Numbered from the stretch's first letter, positions 9,091 through 18,049 are shown. The stretch: DNA of 64,000 nucleotides from SABI01 sp964453215 (GCA_964453215.1 CAYVRR010000005.1:1-64000); one strand, 5' to 3'. The notes: generated by a model not told the origin, from the letters alone. Made by a program: numbers and translations.

Positions 9091-10152
9091 TTAATCCTCT
9101 CTTACCCTTGTAGTAGATTCTCTTATAATTAACTTGCTCATATATTCAACCCGTGTTACTGCACTACTGTCAAACTCATTACCATCAACTTTTCTTATTT
9201 TATTGGCAACAAGCTCCATTGCCCTTTTACCACGCTGAATAATTGAGTGATCTACTGTAGTGAGGGGTATTCTATTGTATTGAGAGGGGTAAATGTTATC
9301 AAAACCACACACACTAATATGTTCTGGAATAGGGAGGTTTGCTTCATGTATCGCATTCACAACTCCATATGCAACCATATCGTTAATAGCAACAATTGCA
9401 GTAACTTCTGGATGTTCTTCTAACATCTTTTTCGTAAGTGTATACCCAGTAAGGTGCTCGATGTTTAAGACTTGCAGTTCTTGAATGCTAGAAACATGCG
9501 ATGAATAGATGAGCACATCTTTTTTGGGATACTTCTCATGATATGCTTTTTTAAGCCCATACAAACGCATCATCCTTGCACTATGCTCCCTATTTAAACT
9601 TGTTGAAACATATGCAATATGATGGTGTCCTAATTCTATTAAGTGCTTTCCTACCATATAACCAGCTTCGAAGTTGTTCACATCGACAGTATCGATGCCA
9701 AGATTATTTTGTTTGTCACCAACAGCGACTATAGGAATTTTCTCATGTAAAGGGGCTATGAGGTGGGGCTGTTGTGGAATCATTGCAAAGATAACCCCTT
9801 TTACTCGAGGCATCATAGCGAGTGTTGAGACTTTTTGTTCCTTCACTTTATCCCAATATGTAGTGAGAATAAGTGTATCGAGGTGTTGCTCTTTTGCTTC
9901 CATCTCCATCCCTTGTATAATAGTTGCATAGTAGGGGTTAATTACAGAAGGACACACTATGAGAACAAGGGGATTCTCTCTCTTTTGTTTAGGAAGAGAA
10001 TATCCTACACGCTTTGCACTTTCGTTGATGGTTTCTATTGTATCTTGAGTAAACCGTGAAAGGTGTTTCCCATTAAGAACCATAGATACACTTGCTGTAG
10101 AGACACCTACTATATCAGCAATATCTTGTAACGTAACTCTCTTTTTCGCCAT
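9091..10152 (-). CDS. LacI-family transcriptional regulator of the TRAP locus
   Basis: A 353-residue repressor with a helix-turn-helix at residues 5-25 (VTLQDIADIVGVSTASVSMV), a hinge near residue 50-60 and a PBP-like effector domain. It is divergent from the dctPQM TRAP operon across a 266-base gap, which predicts that it regulates that operon and perhaps itself. The ligand cannot be read from the sequence. It is clearly a different subfamily from the LacI protein at 1769. Confidence 0.9.
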   Translation of the reverse strand: MAKKRVTLQDIADIVGVSTASVSMVLNGKHLSRFTQDTIETINESAKRVGYSLPKQKRENPLVLIVCPSVINPYYATIIQGMEMEAKEQHLDTLILTTYWDKVKEQKVSTLAMMPRVKGVIFAMIPQQPHLIAPLHEKIPIVAVGDKQNNLGIDTVDVNNFEAGYMVGKHLIELGHHHIAYVSTSLNREHSARMMRLYGLKKAYHEKYPKKDVLIYSSHVSSIQELQVLNIEHLTGYTLTKKMLEEHPEVTAIVAINDMVAYGVVNAIHEANLPIPEHISVCGFDNIYPSQYNRIPLTTVDHSIIQRGKRAMELVANKIRKVDGNEFDSSAVTRVEYMSKLIIRESTTRVRED

Positions 10153-10295
10153 ATATTTCCCTCTTACATCATCTTTTTTATATCATAGCATATATTCGCT
10201 CTTTTTTTTAAACATTTTTAAACAAAAATAAATCTTTATCCCCACCCCCTTTGTTAATACAACGTACAACATATTTGCGATTTTAAAAATAAAAA

Positions 10296-10324
10296 TTGAC
10301 AAATAGGGACTTCTATCCTACACT
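10296..10324 (+). promoter_or_regulatory. Promoter of the TRAP transporter operon
   Basis: TTGACA (10296-10301) and TACACT (10319-10324) are spaced by 17 bases, giving a transcript start near 10331 and a leader of about 90 bases before dctP. A longer reading frame through this promoter is excluded by the ribosome binding site at 10408. No clear LacI palindrome is visible, though AAGCCGTTTAAT at about 10358 is loosely similar. Confidence 0.7.
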
Positions 10325-10418
10325 GATGATTATACTAAAACAGATTAAAAATAGTGTAAGCCGTTTAATATTGCTTAACTTATATTTACATTCTGTACAA
10401 AAAGGATCGGAGGAAACG

Positions 10419-11426
10419 ATGAAAAAACTATTGTTAGTTCTCATGATTAGTGTGCTCGCACTCTCTGTTGTTGTAGCACAAGGAGCTCAAGAAACAAAAG
10501 GAGATGATTATTCTCTTGTTTTAAAGATGTCTCACGTGTTTGCCCCAGCTGAACAGCTCACGAAATCTCTCACACTCGTTGTTGATAACATTGCAGCAAG
10601 AACAGATGGTGCAATCGAAATTCAACAATTCCCTCAAGGGCAACTTCCAACCTATAAAGATGGTGTTGAACAAGTAGCTCGTGGTTCTAAATTTATTAGC
10701 GTAGAAGACCCTTCTTACTTAGGTGACTATGTTGCAGACTTTAATGCACTTGTTGGCCCTATGCTCTATAAATCATTTGATGAGTATGAATACATGATTC
10801 AAACAGATTTGGTAAAGGGAATGCTTAAAGAACTAGAAGAAAAGCACAGAATCAAAGTATTAGCACTCGATTATATCTTTGGGTTCAGAAACTTTAAAAC
10901 AAACAGAGTTATACGTACTCCAGAAGATCTTAAAGGGATGAAAATAAGGACACCTGGTAGCCAATTGTTCATTGACACAATCAATTCAATGGGAGCAAAT
11001 GCTACCCCACTCCCATTTGGTGAAACTCTTAGTGCCGTGCAACAAGGTGTTGTTGATGGACTAGAAGGAACAATGGATGCCTATGGATCTAATGGAAGCG
11101 CAGAAGTAGCTAAGAATATGGCTCTTACTCGTCACTTCTTAGGAACATGTGGCATTTATATCAACGCTGACCTTTGGAATGAAATTCCTGCCAATTATCA
11201 AGCAATCATTCAAGAAGAATTCACAAAAGGTGCTGAGCAAATGAAGAGTGAAATTTCTAACAACTATGCCAAAACTCAAAGCATGTTAGAAGCTAAGGGG
11301 AATAAATTTAATGAAGTTGATTACCCAGCATTCGTAAAATCAGTTGCTCCAGTATATGAAAACATGAAGGGTGTAACTCCTGGAATTTTAGGAATACTTC
11401 AAGCTGAATTAGCAAAAATGAATTAA
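10419..11426 (+). CDS. dctP: TRAP transporter solute-binding protein (DctP family)
   Basis: Periplasmic binding protein of 335 residues. The signal peptide MKKLLLVLMISVLALSVVVA is followed by QGAQETKGDD, the spirochaete-style linker. The mature domain starts LVLKMSHVFAPAEQLTKSL and contains DLKGMKIRTPGSQLF with the conserved arginine that binds the carboxylate of DctP ligands. The ATG at 10419 follows CGGAGGA. TRAP systems use an ion gradient to import organic acids, so the substrate is probably a carboxylate. The nearby dgcN-dgcA genes make D-glutamate or a related compound one candidate, as inference only. Confidence 0.93.
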   Translation: MKKLLLVLMISVLALSVVVAQGAQETKGDDYSLVLKMSHVFAPAEQLTKSLTLVVDNIAARTDGAIEIQQFPQGQLPTYKDGVEQVARGSKFISVEDPSYLGDYVADFNALVGPMLYKSFDEYEYMIQTDLVKGMLKELEEKHRIKVLALDYIFGFRNFKTNRVIRTPEDLKGMKIRTPGSQLFIDTINSMGANATPLPFGETLSAVQQGVVDGLEGTMDAYGSNGSAEVAKNMALTRHFLGTCGIYINADLWNEIPANYQAIIQEEFTKGAEQMKSEISNNYAKTQSMLEAKGNKFNEVDYPAFVKSVAPVYENMKGVTPGILGILQAELAKMN

Positions 11427-11439
11427 TATGTATTGAAAG

Positions 11440-11490
11440 ACAGGTCGAAAGAGGCGTGTGTGCTCATACACACCTTTTCTTTCGACCTGT
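11440..11490 (+). other. Large intergenic mRNA hairpin between dctP and dctQ
   Basis: ACAGGTCGAAAG (11440-11451) pairs perfectly with CTTTCGACCTGT (11479-11490), and GTGTGT (11456-11461) pairs with ACACAC inside. There is no T run, so it is more likely an mRNA-stabilising or processing element that protects the dctP message than a terminator. Confidence 0.65.
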
Positions 11491-11518
11491 ATTGTGTTAT
11501 TTGAAAGGAGAAGGGTCT

Positions 11519-11992
11519 ATGGGTGCAGCTATAAAGAAGTTTTTTTCTAATTTTGAAGAAATATTTGCAAGTTCATTTATTATCATTACAACACTCCTTG
11601 TTATGATGAATGTTGTGTTGCGCTATTTCTTAAAAACTGGAATCTATTGGTCAGAGGAAGTTGCTACAGGCTGTTTCGTTTGGTCTGTTTTCTTAGGAGC
11701 AGCTGCTGGATACAAAAGAAAAGTCCATGTAGGTGTAGATATGATTATCAATCTATTTCCATCTACAGCTAAGTATATTGCCACTATTGTTGTTGATGCC
11801 ATCTTGGTATTTATTAATGGCTACATTACCTACATCGCAATAATCTATCTCTCCCTCTCATACAAAAAACCAACCCCTGTATTAGGCATCTCATCAGCAT
11901 TTATTAGCTCATCTATCTTGTTGAGTTTTGCAATAATGAGTGGCTATGCAATTCGTTTTCTTATTCTCGATATCAAAAAAGGGAGGGACTAA
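11519..11992 (+). CDS. dctQ: TRAP transporter small permease (DctQ)
   Basis: Four-helix inner-membrane subunit of 157 residues, normal for DctQ. WSEEVATGCFVWSVFLGAAA contains the conserved tryptophan-glutamate region of the family. The start is ATG 11519, just after AAAGGAGAAGG; a longer frame begins inside the upstream hairpin and is rejected. The large permease follows after three bases. Confidence 0.9.
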   Translation: MGAAIKKFFSNFEEIFASSFIIITTLLVMMNVVLRYFLKTGIYWSEEVATGCFVWSVFLGAAAGYKRKVHVGVDMIINLFPSTAKYIATIVVDAILVFINGYITYIAIIYLSLSYKKPTPVLGISSAFISSSILLSFAIMSGYAIRFLILDIKKGRD

Positions 11993-11995
11993 GCT

Positions 11996-13288
11996 ATGTT
12001 AGCATACCTACCAGTAATTATGGTTTTTATTCTATACTTTTCAAGCATCCCAATCGCTTTTGCCCTCTTTGGATCATCCCTCTTCTACTTTGCAATTATT
12101 GATACAAGTAGCCCTGTTGATTTAATACTTCAAAAATTTGTCACAAGCACTCAATCATTCCCTCTCCTCGCTATTCCATTTTTTGTTATGGCGGGCTCTA
12201 TTATGAACTATGCAGGAATTAGTAGAAAGCTTATGCAATTTGCTGAAGTTCTCACTGGTCATATGGCCGGTGGACTAGCTCAGGTGAACGTCCTACTTAG
12301 TATGCTCATGGGAGGAGTTTCAGGCTCTGCAAATGCAGATGCTGCGATGCAATCAAAAATGCTTGTCCCAGAAATGGAACAAAGGGGATATGATAAAGCA
12401 TTCTCTGCTGCAATTACTGCAGCTAGTAGTGCTGTTACCCCTGTTATTCCACCTGGTATTAACCTCATCATTTATGCATTAATTGCGAGTGCTAGTGTTG
12501 GTAAAATGTTTGCTGCAGGATACCTACCAGGATTATTAATGACAATCTCTCTCATGGTTGCAGTTCACATCATATCAAAAAAAAGAAAATATAAACCAAG
12601 TAGAACAACAAAAGCTAAACCTAAAGAGCTTTTTACACAATCAATAGACTCTATTTGGGCACTATTGTTCCCATTTGGAATTATTCTAGGATTACGTGTT
12701 GGAATATTTACACCTAGTGAGGCGGGAGCTGTAGCTGTATTTTATTGTATTATAGTTGGGAAATTTATCTATAAAGAACTCAACAAGTCCCATATTATTC
12801 CAGTACTCAAAGAGACCATCTACGGAACAAGTTCTGTTGTACTCATCATTGTAGCTGCAAGTGTCTTTGGATACTACCTCAACTGGGAAAGAATTCCTCA
12901 AGCAATGACAGGCTTATTATTAGATATCACCCAAAATAAATATATGATGCTTGCTATTATCAATGTACTACTTCTTGTAATGGGAATGTTCTTAGAAGGT
13001 GGAGCTGCCCTTATTATTCTCGCTCCATTGTTGGTACCTGTGGTAACAAATTTAGGAGTCGATGTAACCCACTTTGGTCTTATCTGTATTGTTAACATTA
13101 TGATTGGTGGAATAACACCCCCATTTGGGTCTATGATGTTTACAGTATGCTCCATCACAGGGTGTAAGTTACAACATTTTATTAAAGAGGCAGTTCCATT
13201 CATCATAGCACTTCTTATCTCTCTTATCCTTGTAACGTATATTCCAATCATCTCTCTTGCCCTACCAAACCTTCTGTATGGTGTGTAG
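11996..13288 (+). CDS. dctM: TRAP transporter large permease (DctM)
   Basis: Polytopic membrane protein of 430 residues forming the transport channel with DctQ. Typical DctM signatures are visible: GGVSGSANADAAMQSKMLVP near residue 105, then SSAVTPVIPPGINLIIY, and near the C-terminus GGITPPFGSMMF. It completes a standard P-Q-M TRAP system and is followed by the GDPD gene 24-27 bases downstream, likely in the same operon. Confidence 0.93.
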   Translation: MLAYLPVIMVFILYFSSIPIAFALFGSSLFYFAIIDTSSPVDLILQKFVTSTQSFPLLAIPFFVMAGSIMNYAGISRKLMQFAEVLTGHMAGGLAQVNVLLSMLMGGVSGSANADAAMQSKMLVPEMEQRGYDKAFSAAITAASSAVTPVIPPGINLIIYALIASASVGKMFAAGYLPGLLMTISLMVAVHIISKKRKYKPSRTTKAKPKELFTQSIDSIWALLFPFGIILGLRVGIFTPSEAGAVAVFYCIIVGKFIYKELNKSHIIPVLKETIYGTSSVVLIIVAASVFGYYLNWERIPQAMTGLLLDITQNKYMMLAIINVLLLVMGMFLEGGAALIILAPLLVPVVTNLGVDVTHFGLICIVNIMIGGITPPFGSMMFTVCSITGCKLQHFIKEAVPFIIALLISLILVTYIPIISLALPNLLYGV

Positions 13289-13315
13289 TATAAATGTTTT
13301 CTTAGGAGATTCATG

Positions 13316-14032
13316 ATGAAATTATTTGCCCACAGAGGCTATTGTGGCCTCTACCCTGAAAATACGATGCTCGCTTTTACACAAGCCTATGAGGCTCAAA
13401 GTGATGGGATTGAACTTGATGTGCAACTCACTAAAGATGGAGAAGTTGTTATTATCCACGATGAAAAAGTAGATAGAACAACAGATAATAAGGGCTTTGT
13501 AGTCGATTACACCTATAAAGATCTCCTACAACTAAATGCTGCAACCCTTTTTCCTCACACAACACCCTTTGCACCTATACCTAGGTTTGAAGAGTATTGT
13601 GAATGGGTTGCATCAACTCCTCTTATTACTAATGTTGAGCTAAAAACAGGAATTATCTATTACCCAGGTCTCGAACAGAAGGTGATAGATCTCATTAGAA
13701 AATATAATTTAGAAGAGAAAGTCATTGTCTCATCTTTTAATCCCCTCTCCCTCATTGAAACACAGCGATTAGATCCAACTTTTCCTTTAGCACTTCTTGT
13801 TGAAGAGCAAGGATTAAAGAATGCTGGATATGTGTGTAAACACTTCCAATTTACCTACTACCACCCAAGTATTAAAGAAATTACGAAAGAGGGGGTAGAT
13901 GAATGTAAAAATCATGGGATAGATGTAAATATCTGGAGTGCTAATACTCAATCAGACCTTGAGCATTGCATAGAAATTGGTGCTTCTGGAATATTTACGA
14001 ACTTTCCAAAAGAGATGAGAGAACTATTATAG
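13316..14032 (+). CDS. Glycerophosphodiester phosphodiesterase
   Basis: A 238-residue TIM-barrel enzyme of the UgpQ/GDPD family hydrolysing glycerophosphodiesters to glycerol-3-phosphate and an alcohol. Catalytic and metal residues are in place: H6-R7 (FAHRGYCGLYPENT), E33 and D35 (GIELDVQ), H48 (IIHDEKVDRTT). There is no signal peptide, so it is cytoplasmic. Two adjacent ATG codons exist (13313 and 13316); the second has better spacing from AGGAGA (13304-13309). Its place at the end of the TRAP operon is unusual and may mean the transporter handles phosphodiester-derived or polyol compounds, or that the link is accidental. Confidence 0.9.
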   Translation: MKLFAHRGYCGLYPENTMLAFTQAYEAQSDGIELDVQLTKDGEVVIIHDEKVDRTTDNKGFVVDYTYKDLLQLNAATLFPHTTPFAPIPRFEEYCEWVASTPLITNVELKTGIIYYPGLEQKVIDLIRKYNLEEKVIVSSFNPLSLIETQRLDPTFPLALLVEEQGLKNAGYVCKHFQFTYYHPSIKEITKEGVDECKNHGIDVNIWSANTQSDLEHCIEIGASGIFTNFPKEMRELL

Positions 14033-14091
14033 TAAATTGATTGATAATCTTTTTTACCTCTAATACATATAAATCTATATTGACTCACTCG

Positions 14092-14142
14092 ATGAGTGTA
14101 CTAACTGTAGTAACAACAAAATTACTTATTTAGTACACTCAT
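14092..14142. repeat. Long two-tier inverted repeat
   Basis: ATGAGTGTACTAA (14092-14104) and TTAGTACACTCAT (14130-14142) are perfect reverse complements, and AGTAA/TTACT pair again inside the loop. There is no T run, so it is not a standard terminator. It lies in the 289-base gap between the GDPD gene and a lipoprotein gene, where nothing else is recognisable. It could be a folded 3' end of the TRAP-operon mRNA, a protein-binding site, or a small mobile-repeat relic. Confidence 0.6.
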
Positions 14143-14321
14143 AAACGTATGAATACTCATTTCTGTTAAATATAGCCACCAAAACTCATGTCATACTCAC
14201 ACACAACACCCTTTAAAAAAAACACACCTTTTTTACACACGTTAATAGAATATGACACAGTACTATTTGTAACAATTATATATTTAATATCATTTTAATC
14301 ACATTTGCAATCATTGCAATT

Positions 14322-15395
14322 GTGGGGCTACTTATGTACACGAGCTGTGCTATTGAAAGGGATAACGACGAGAACAGTTTTGACTCAACACTAGAGCCAT
14401 ACTCTCCTGTACAACTAACAAACTTTTCACCAATAGCAGCGCCATCACCTAATGTAAGAGGTGCTATCAACACCTATTTAGATAGCGCAGAAGAAGATGA
14501 AAAAGTTGAGCTACTTATGTCCCATACCCAAGGATTAGGGGTGTTTTTATTTTCAGAATTGGAGGCAGAAGAAACAACGCCCTACTCAAGAGAGTTAGAA
14601 GCTCTTTTTTACGCAAAACTTCAAAACGAAGGAATAAAATCTACCACACCTGATACTCAAGATCCTAATGATGAAGATGTTGTTCTAAATGATGTGTATG
14701 TACATAATCTAGAAATTCTACTTCAGGGTCAAACACAATCACTTGGCAATCTCCTTGAATCAATTACTTCTCTCTTTATCTTTGGAAATGCCCCTTCTGA
14801 AATCGAAGGAGATGGGCGCCTAGGACTATCAGCAGATATTGAAGCACGTTGTGATGCATGGGTATTAGAAGCATTGACAGAAAACTTAGACACCAATGAC
14901 GCTATAAATTCAGAAGATCCACAAGCAGAAGCGTTCTTACGTCTCTTTGCTGATTTTACCCTCGACTATGAAGGTGGAGGACCTAGAGAACCAAGAATAG
15001 TTGATACAGAAGAAGTAATTGGAACATTAAGTGGAGTAGTGAATCTCAGTGTTGGACTAAACTTCTTCCACTTCAACTTTGGTTCAGGGAGAGAGGTCTA
15101 TAGAATCCCATTCATACTCTCACTACAAATTCCAGAGTTTACTGATGTAGATGTAGAAGAACTCATTGAAAAAATTCAAGATTATGTAGATGTAGTACAA
15201 GATGATTCGTCTGAACAAGAAGATGTAGATGATGCATATAAAGAGATACAAGAGGTCCTATGGGGAAGTACAAGTGTAGATTTTGCAATGAATCTCCTCC
15301 TTGGTGATGGTAATCCAGATCCTATAAAAATATACTCAGGACAAGGAGCTATGAATCTATTACTTCAAGTTGTTGCCTCCTTTACAGAAGATTGA
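14322..15395 (+). CDS. Acidic lipoprotein of unknown function
   Basis: A 357-residue frame from a GTG at 14322. The sequence LLMYTSCAIERDN is a good lipobox with cysteine at residue 9, but the signal peptide is too short from this GTG. In-frame sequence upstream (IFNIILITFAIIAIVGLLMY, from about 14280) supplies the missing hydrophobic core but has no ATG, GTG or TTG before the stop at 14253. The real start may be a rare ATT/ATA codon or have been lost by mutation. No Shine-Dalgarno is seen. The mature protein is strongly acidic, especially near residues 275-310, and matches no family I know. It sits between the TRAP operon and dgcN, probably surface or periplasmic. Confidence 0.6.
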   Translation: MGLLMYTSCAIERDNDENSFDSTLEPYSPVQLTNFSPIAAPSPNVRGAINTYLDSAEEDEKVELLMSHTQGLGVFLFSELEAEETTPYSRELEALFYAKLQNEGIKSTTPDTQDPNDEDVVLNDVYVHNLEILLQGQTQSLGNLLESITSLFIFGNAPSEIEGDGRLGLSADIEARCDAWVLEALTENLDTNDAINSEDPQAEAFLRLFADFTLDYEGGGPREPRIVDTEEVIGTLSGVVNLSVGLNFFHFNFGSGREVYRIPFILSLQIPEFTDVDVEELIEKIQDYVDVVQDDSSEQEDVDDAYKEIQEVLWGSTSVDFAMNLLLGDGNPDPIKIYSGQGAMNLLLQVVASFTED

Positions 15396-15444
15396 TAAAA
15401 ATAATAATTGTACTAGTTGCTAATATAAGGTAGCTGAATGTATG

Positions 15445-15474
15445 TAGTGCGTCATGTGTGAAACTGATGCACTA
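15445..15474 (+). other. Hairpin between the lipoprotein gene and dgcN
   Basis: TAGTGCGTCA (15445-15454) pairs with TGATGCACTA (15465-15474) with one G-U pair and a 10-base loop. No T run follows. It is the only structure seen in the 246 bases between the two genes and may end the lipoprotein mRNA or lie in the dgcN leader. Confidence 0.45.
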
Positions 15475-15641
15475 TAGTCAATAAATTATTATCTCCTCCT
15501 GCGCTATAGTTGGGAACCAATAGAAGAAATCTCTACTCTTACCTATTCTCTTACATCTTTCCTATCGTAATTTCTCTTGCGCTCACACTAAAAATAGACT
15601 ATGCATATATAGATGATGTTATATCTTTAGGGAGGCTCAAT

Positions 15642-16724
15642 GTGGTTGATGGAGTAGCTTTAATATATTGTGATGAGTTTTTTAGTACGATGTGGGGTAA
15701 AACTGCTCACGGGTTAGTAAGATTTACAAAGCGATATGATGTGTTTGGTGTTGTTGATAAAAACCTTGCAGGTCGTGATGCCCTTGAATACCTTGATAAC
15801 AAAAAATCTAACATCATGATCTATAAAAACATTGATGATGCTGTAAATAAAAGTAAAGAGGTAGGAAAGCCTATCACTCACCTTGTATTTGGAATTGCTA
15901 GTGACGGGGGACGATTAACTCCCTCCCAAAGAATAGATATACTACATGCAATACAACTTGGACTCAATATAGATGCTGGACTCCATTACTTCCTTAGTGA
16001 AGATAAAGAGATTAGAGACGCTGCAAAAAAATGTATGGTAACTCTTCGTGACATAAGAAAAACCCCACCAAGAGAAGAACTTCACAGTTACACGGGGAGA
16101 ATAAAAGAGGTTGGTTCACTACGAGTTGCCCTATTAGGAACTGACTCCTGTGTAGGAAAGAGAACCACCGCATGGAAGATAATAGAAGCACTTGAAAATA
16201 GAAATATTACATCCCAAATGATTGGAACAGGGCAAACAGCGTGGCTCCAAGGAGCTACCTATGGAGTGAGAATGGACTCACTCATTAACGACTTTGTAGC
16301 AGGTGAAATAGAAAACGCAATACTAGAAGCATGGGATGCTGAAAAACCCTCCATCATGATTATAGAGGGACAGGGGAGCATCATGAACCCTATCTACCCA
16401 GGAGGGTTTGAAATTCTTTCAGCTGGAAAGCCAGATGTCATCATCATGCAACACGCTCCAAAACGAATAGATTATGATGGAATTTTTGATGCAAAAATTC
16501 ATCCATTACAAACACAATTAGAAGTTGTAAAACTTTTATCAGAAAAACCTGTTATTGCTATCACAATCAATCATGAAGGGATAAAAATGAGTGAAATAGA
16601 TCAAATATGCAGCAGCATCGAAAAAGAGACAAACCTCCTCACCATCGACCCATTAGTACAAGATATAACACCATTAATAGACCTCATCGTCTCTTACAGC
16701 AAAGAAAAAGAAGCAACCATATGA
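15642..16724 (+). CDS. dgcN: DUF1611 family protein, probable D-glutamate N-acetyltransferase
   Basis: A 360-residue DUF1611 protein. The N-terminal part contains GKTAHGLVRFTKRYDVFGVV, and the C-terminal part is a P-loop domain with ALLGTDSCVGKRTTAWK near residue 165-182 and IIEGQGSIMNP. I chose GTG 15642 because GGAGG lies six bases upstream and the protein then starts at the family boundary (VVDGVALIYCDEFF); the longer frame from 15510 adds a spurious tail. DgcN N-acetylates D-glutamate in the DgcN-DgcA pathway described in marine bacteria. The overlapping dgcA gene supports that role here, though the family also appears in dipeptide-epimerase clusters. Confidence 0.75.
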   Translation: MVDGVALIYCDEFFSTMWGKTAHGLVRFTKRYDVFGVVDKNLAGRDALEYLDNKKSNIMIYKNIDDAVNKSKEVGKPITHLVFGIASDGGRLTPSQRIDILHAIQLGLNIDAGLHYFLSEDKEIRDAAKKCMVTLRDIRKTPPREELHSYTGRIKEVGSLRVALLGTDSCVGKRTTAWKIIEALENRNITSQMIGTGQTAWLQGATYGVRMDSLINDFVAGEIENAILEAWDAEKPSIMIIEGQGSIMNPIYPGGFEILSAGKPDVIIMQHAPKRIDYDGIFDAKIHPLQTQLEVVKLLSEKPVIAITINHEGIKMSEIDQICSSIEKETNLLTIDPLVQDITPLIDLIVSYSKEKEATI

Positions 16725-17779
16725 AAATCATTCATGTAGAAGCTTGGCCAGTTACCCTCACCCTTGTTGAACCATTTACCATAGCCTACTCAACGACTGA
16801 AAAGGTTGTTAACTACTTTCTCAGGATAGAGACTGATTCAGGCATTACAGGGTTTGGTTGTAGCGCCTTTGATGAAGAAGTAACTGGTGAAAATGAACAT
16901 ACCATTAAAAAAGCACTTACCGATATTGCAATTCCTATGCTTATAGGAGAAAACCCCCTCGCATACCGAGACCTACTTAGTAGAATAAATGGTGCTATGA
17001 AATCATCTCCAACAGCTATGGCCTCTGTTGATATGGCGATTTTTGATATCCTTGGAAAAAGAGCAAAACTCCCCCTTTATCAACTTCTTGGTGGAAAAAG
17101 AGAGTGCATCAAAAGTAGCATTACCATTGGAATACAACCAGTGAATCAAGTAGTAGAAAAAGCTATTAGTTGGACAAAAAAAGGGTATAAAGCTCTTAAA
17201 ATTAAGGGAGGAGTATCCGTAGAAGATGATATAGAAAAACTTATAAAAGTGAGGGAAGTTATTGGAAATGAAGTAGAGATCTACTTTGATGCGAATCAAG
17301 GATATACAATAGAAGAAGCAAAGAGATGCATACAAGTACTGAGTAACACTAAGGCAAAGTTTATTGAGCAGCCATGCAATAAAAAAGACATTTCATCCTT
17401 TAGCACACTCAAAAACTCATCAATTCGTATCATGGCTGATGAATCAGTATTGGGACCAGAAGATGTAGCCACCCTCTACAAAATGGGGGGAGCAGATATG
17501 TATAATATTAAATTAGCCAAAACTGGGGGAATACAGAGAGCTCTACAATTTGATGCAGTAGCATCCTCAATTAATGCAAGAACAATGGTGGGATGCATGG
17601 ATGAAGCAGGACTTGGAATTGCAGCGGCCCTCCATGTTGCCCTCTCTAGCACTAACATTGAGTATGCCGATTTAGATGGGCATGTTGAATTTATTGATGA
17701 CCCCTCCTACCATGCTGTAAAAATCATAGACGGATATGTATATCCGAAAGACTCATATGGATTAGGGTTCTCATTGTAA
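16721..17779 (+). CDS. dgcA: Enolase-superfamily racemase/epimerase, probable N-acetyl-D-glutamate racemase
   Basis: A 352-residue enzyme of the muconate-lactonizing-enzyme/dipeptide-epimerase branch. Active-site landmarks in order: KALKIKGG (the KxK base, near residue 160), YFDANQGY, FIEQP, MADESV (metal ligands D, E, D) and NIKLAKTGG (the second lysine). The start is ATG 16721, overlapping the dgcN stop (ATGA). Paired with a DUF1611 gene, the best match is DgcA, which racemises N-acetyl-D-glutamate. An L-Ala-D/L-Glu epimerase acting on peptidoglycan peptides is the main alternative; both roles point to salvage of D-glutamate. Confidence 0.75.
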   Translation: MKIIHVEAWPVTLTLVEPFTIAYSTTEKVVNYFLRIETDSGITGFGCSAFDEEVTGENEHTIKKALTDIAIPMLIGENPLAYRDLLSRINGAMKSSPTAMASVDMAIFDILGKRAKLPLYQLLGGKRECIKSSITIGIQPVNQVVEKAISWTKKGYKALKIKGGVSVEDDIEKLIKVREVIGNEVEIYFDANQGYTIEEAKRCIQVLSNTKAKFIEQPCNKKDISSFSTLKNSSIRIMADESVLGPEDVATLYKMGGADMYNIKLAKTGGIQRALQFDAVASSINARTMVGCMDEAGLGIAAALHVALSSTNIEYADLDGHVEFIDDPSYHAVKIIDGYVYPKDSYGLGFSL

Positions 17780-17905
17780 AGAAAATAGCTTTCATAAAAA
17801 CCTCATACATATAGCGACTTTATACCTTAGTAACACATTACATGGCACCCGTACATCCTATTTGTTCCCACCTCAAAGCGGGATTTGGATTACCCCTCCT
17901 TATAC

Positions 17906-17934
17906 TTGACCACAGTTTCTTTTCTTTGTATTAT
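17906..17934 (+). promoter_or_regulatory. Promoter of tRNA-Gly
   Basis: TTGACC (17906-17911) and TATTAT (17929-17934) with a 17-base spacer lie 12 bases before the tRNA. The remaining intergenic sequence after dgcA (17780-17905) shows nothing else convincing. Confidence 0.65.
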
Positions 17935-17946
17935 CTTCATAAATTC

Positions 17947-18018
17947 GCGAAAGTAGCTCAGTGGTAGAGCTCCACCTTGCCAAGGTGGATGTCGCGGGTT
18001 CAAATCCCGTCTTTCGCT
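17947..18018 (+). tRNA. tRNA-Gly (anticodon GCC)
   Basis: A 72-base cloverleaf. The acceptor GCGAAAG pairs with CTTTCGC, the D arm reads GCTCAGTGGTAGAGC, the anticodon arm CCACCTTGCCAAGGTGG places GCC in the loop, and the T arm is CGGGTTCAAATCCCG. The 3' CCA is not encoded. Confidence 0.97.
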
Positions 18019-18023
18019 GTGAG

Positions 18024-18049
18024 GCGACCCGGATTACTGGGTCGCTTTT
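18024..18049 (+). terminator. Terminator after tRNA-Gly
   Basis: GCGACCC (18024-18030) pairs with GGGTCGC (18039-18045), followed by TTTT. It starts only six bases after the tRNA, consistent with a single-gene transcript. Confidence 0.8.
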
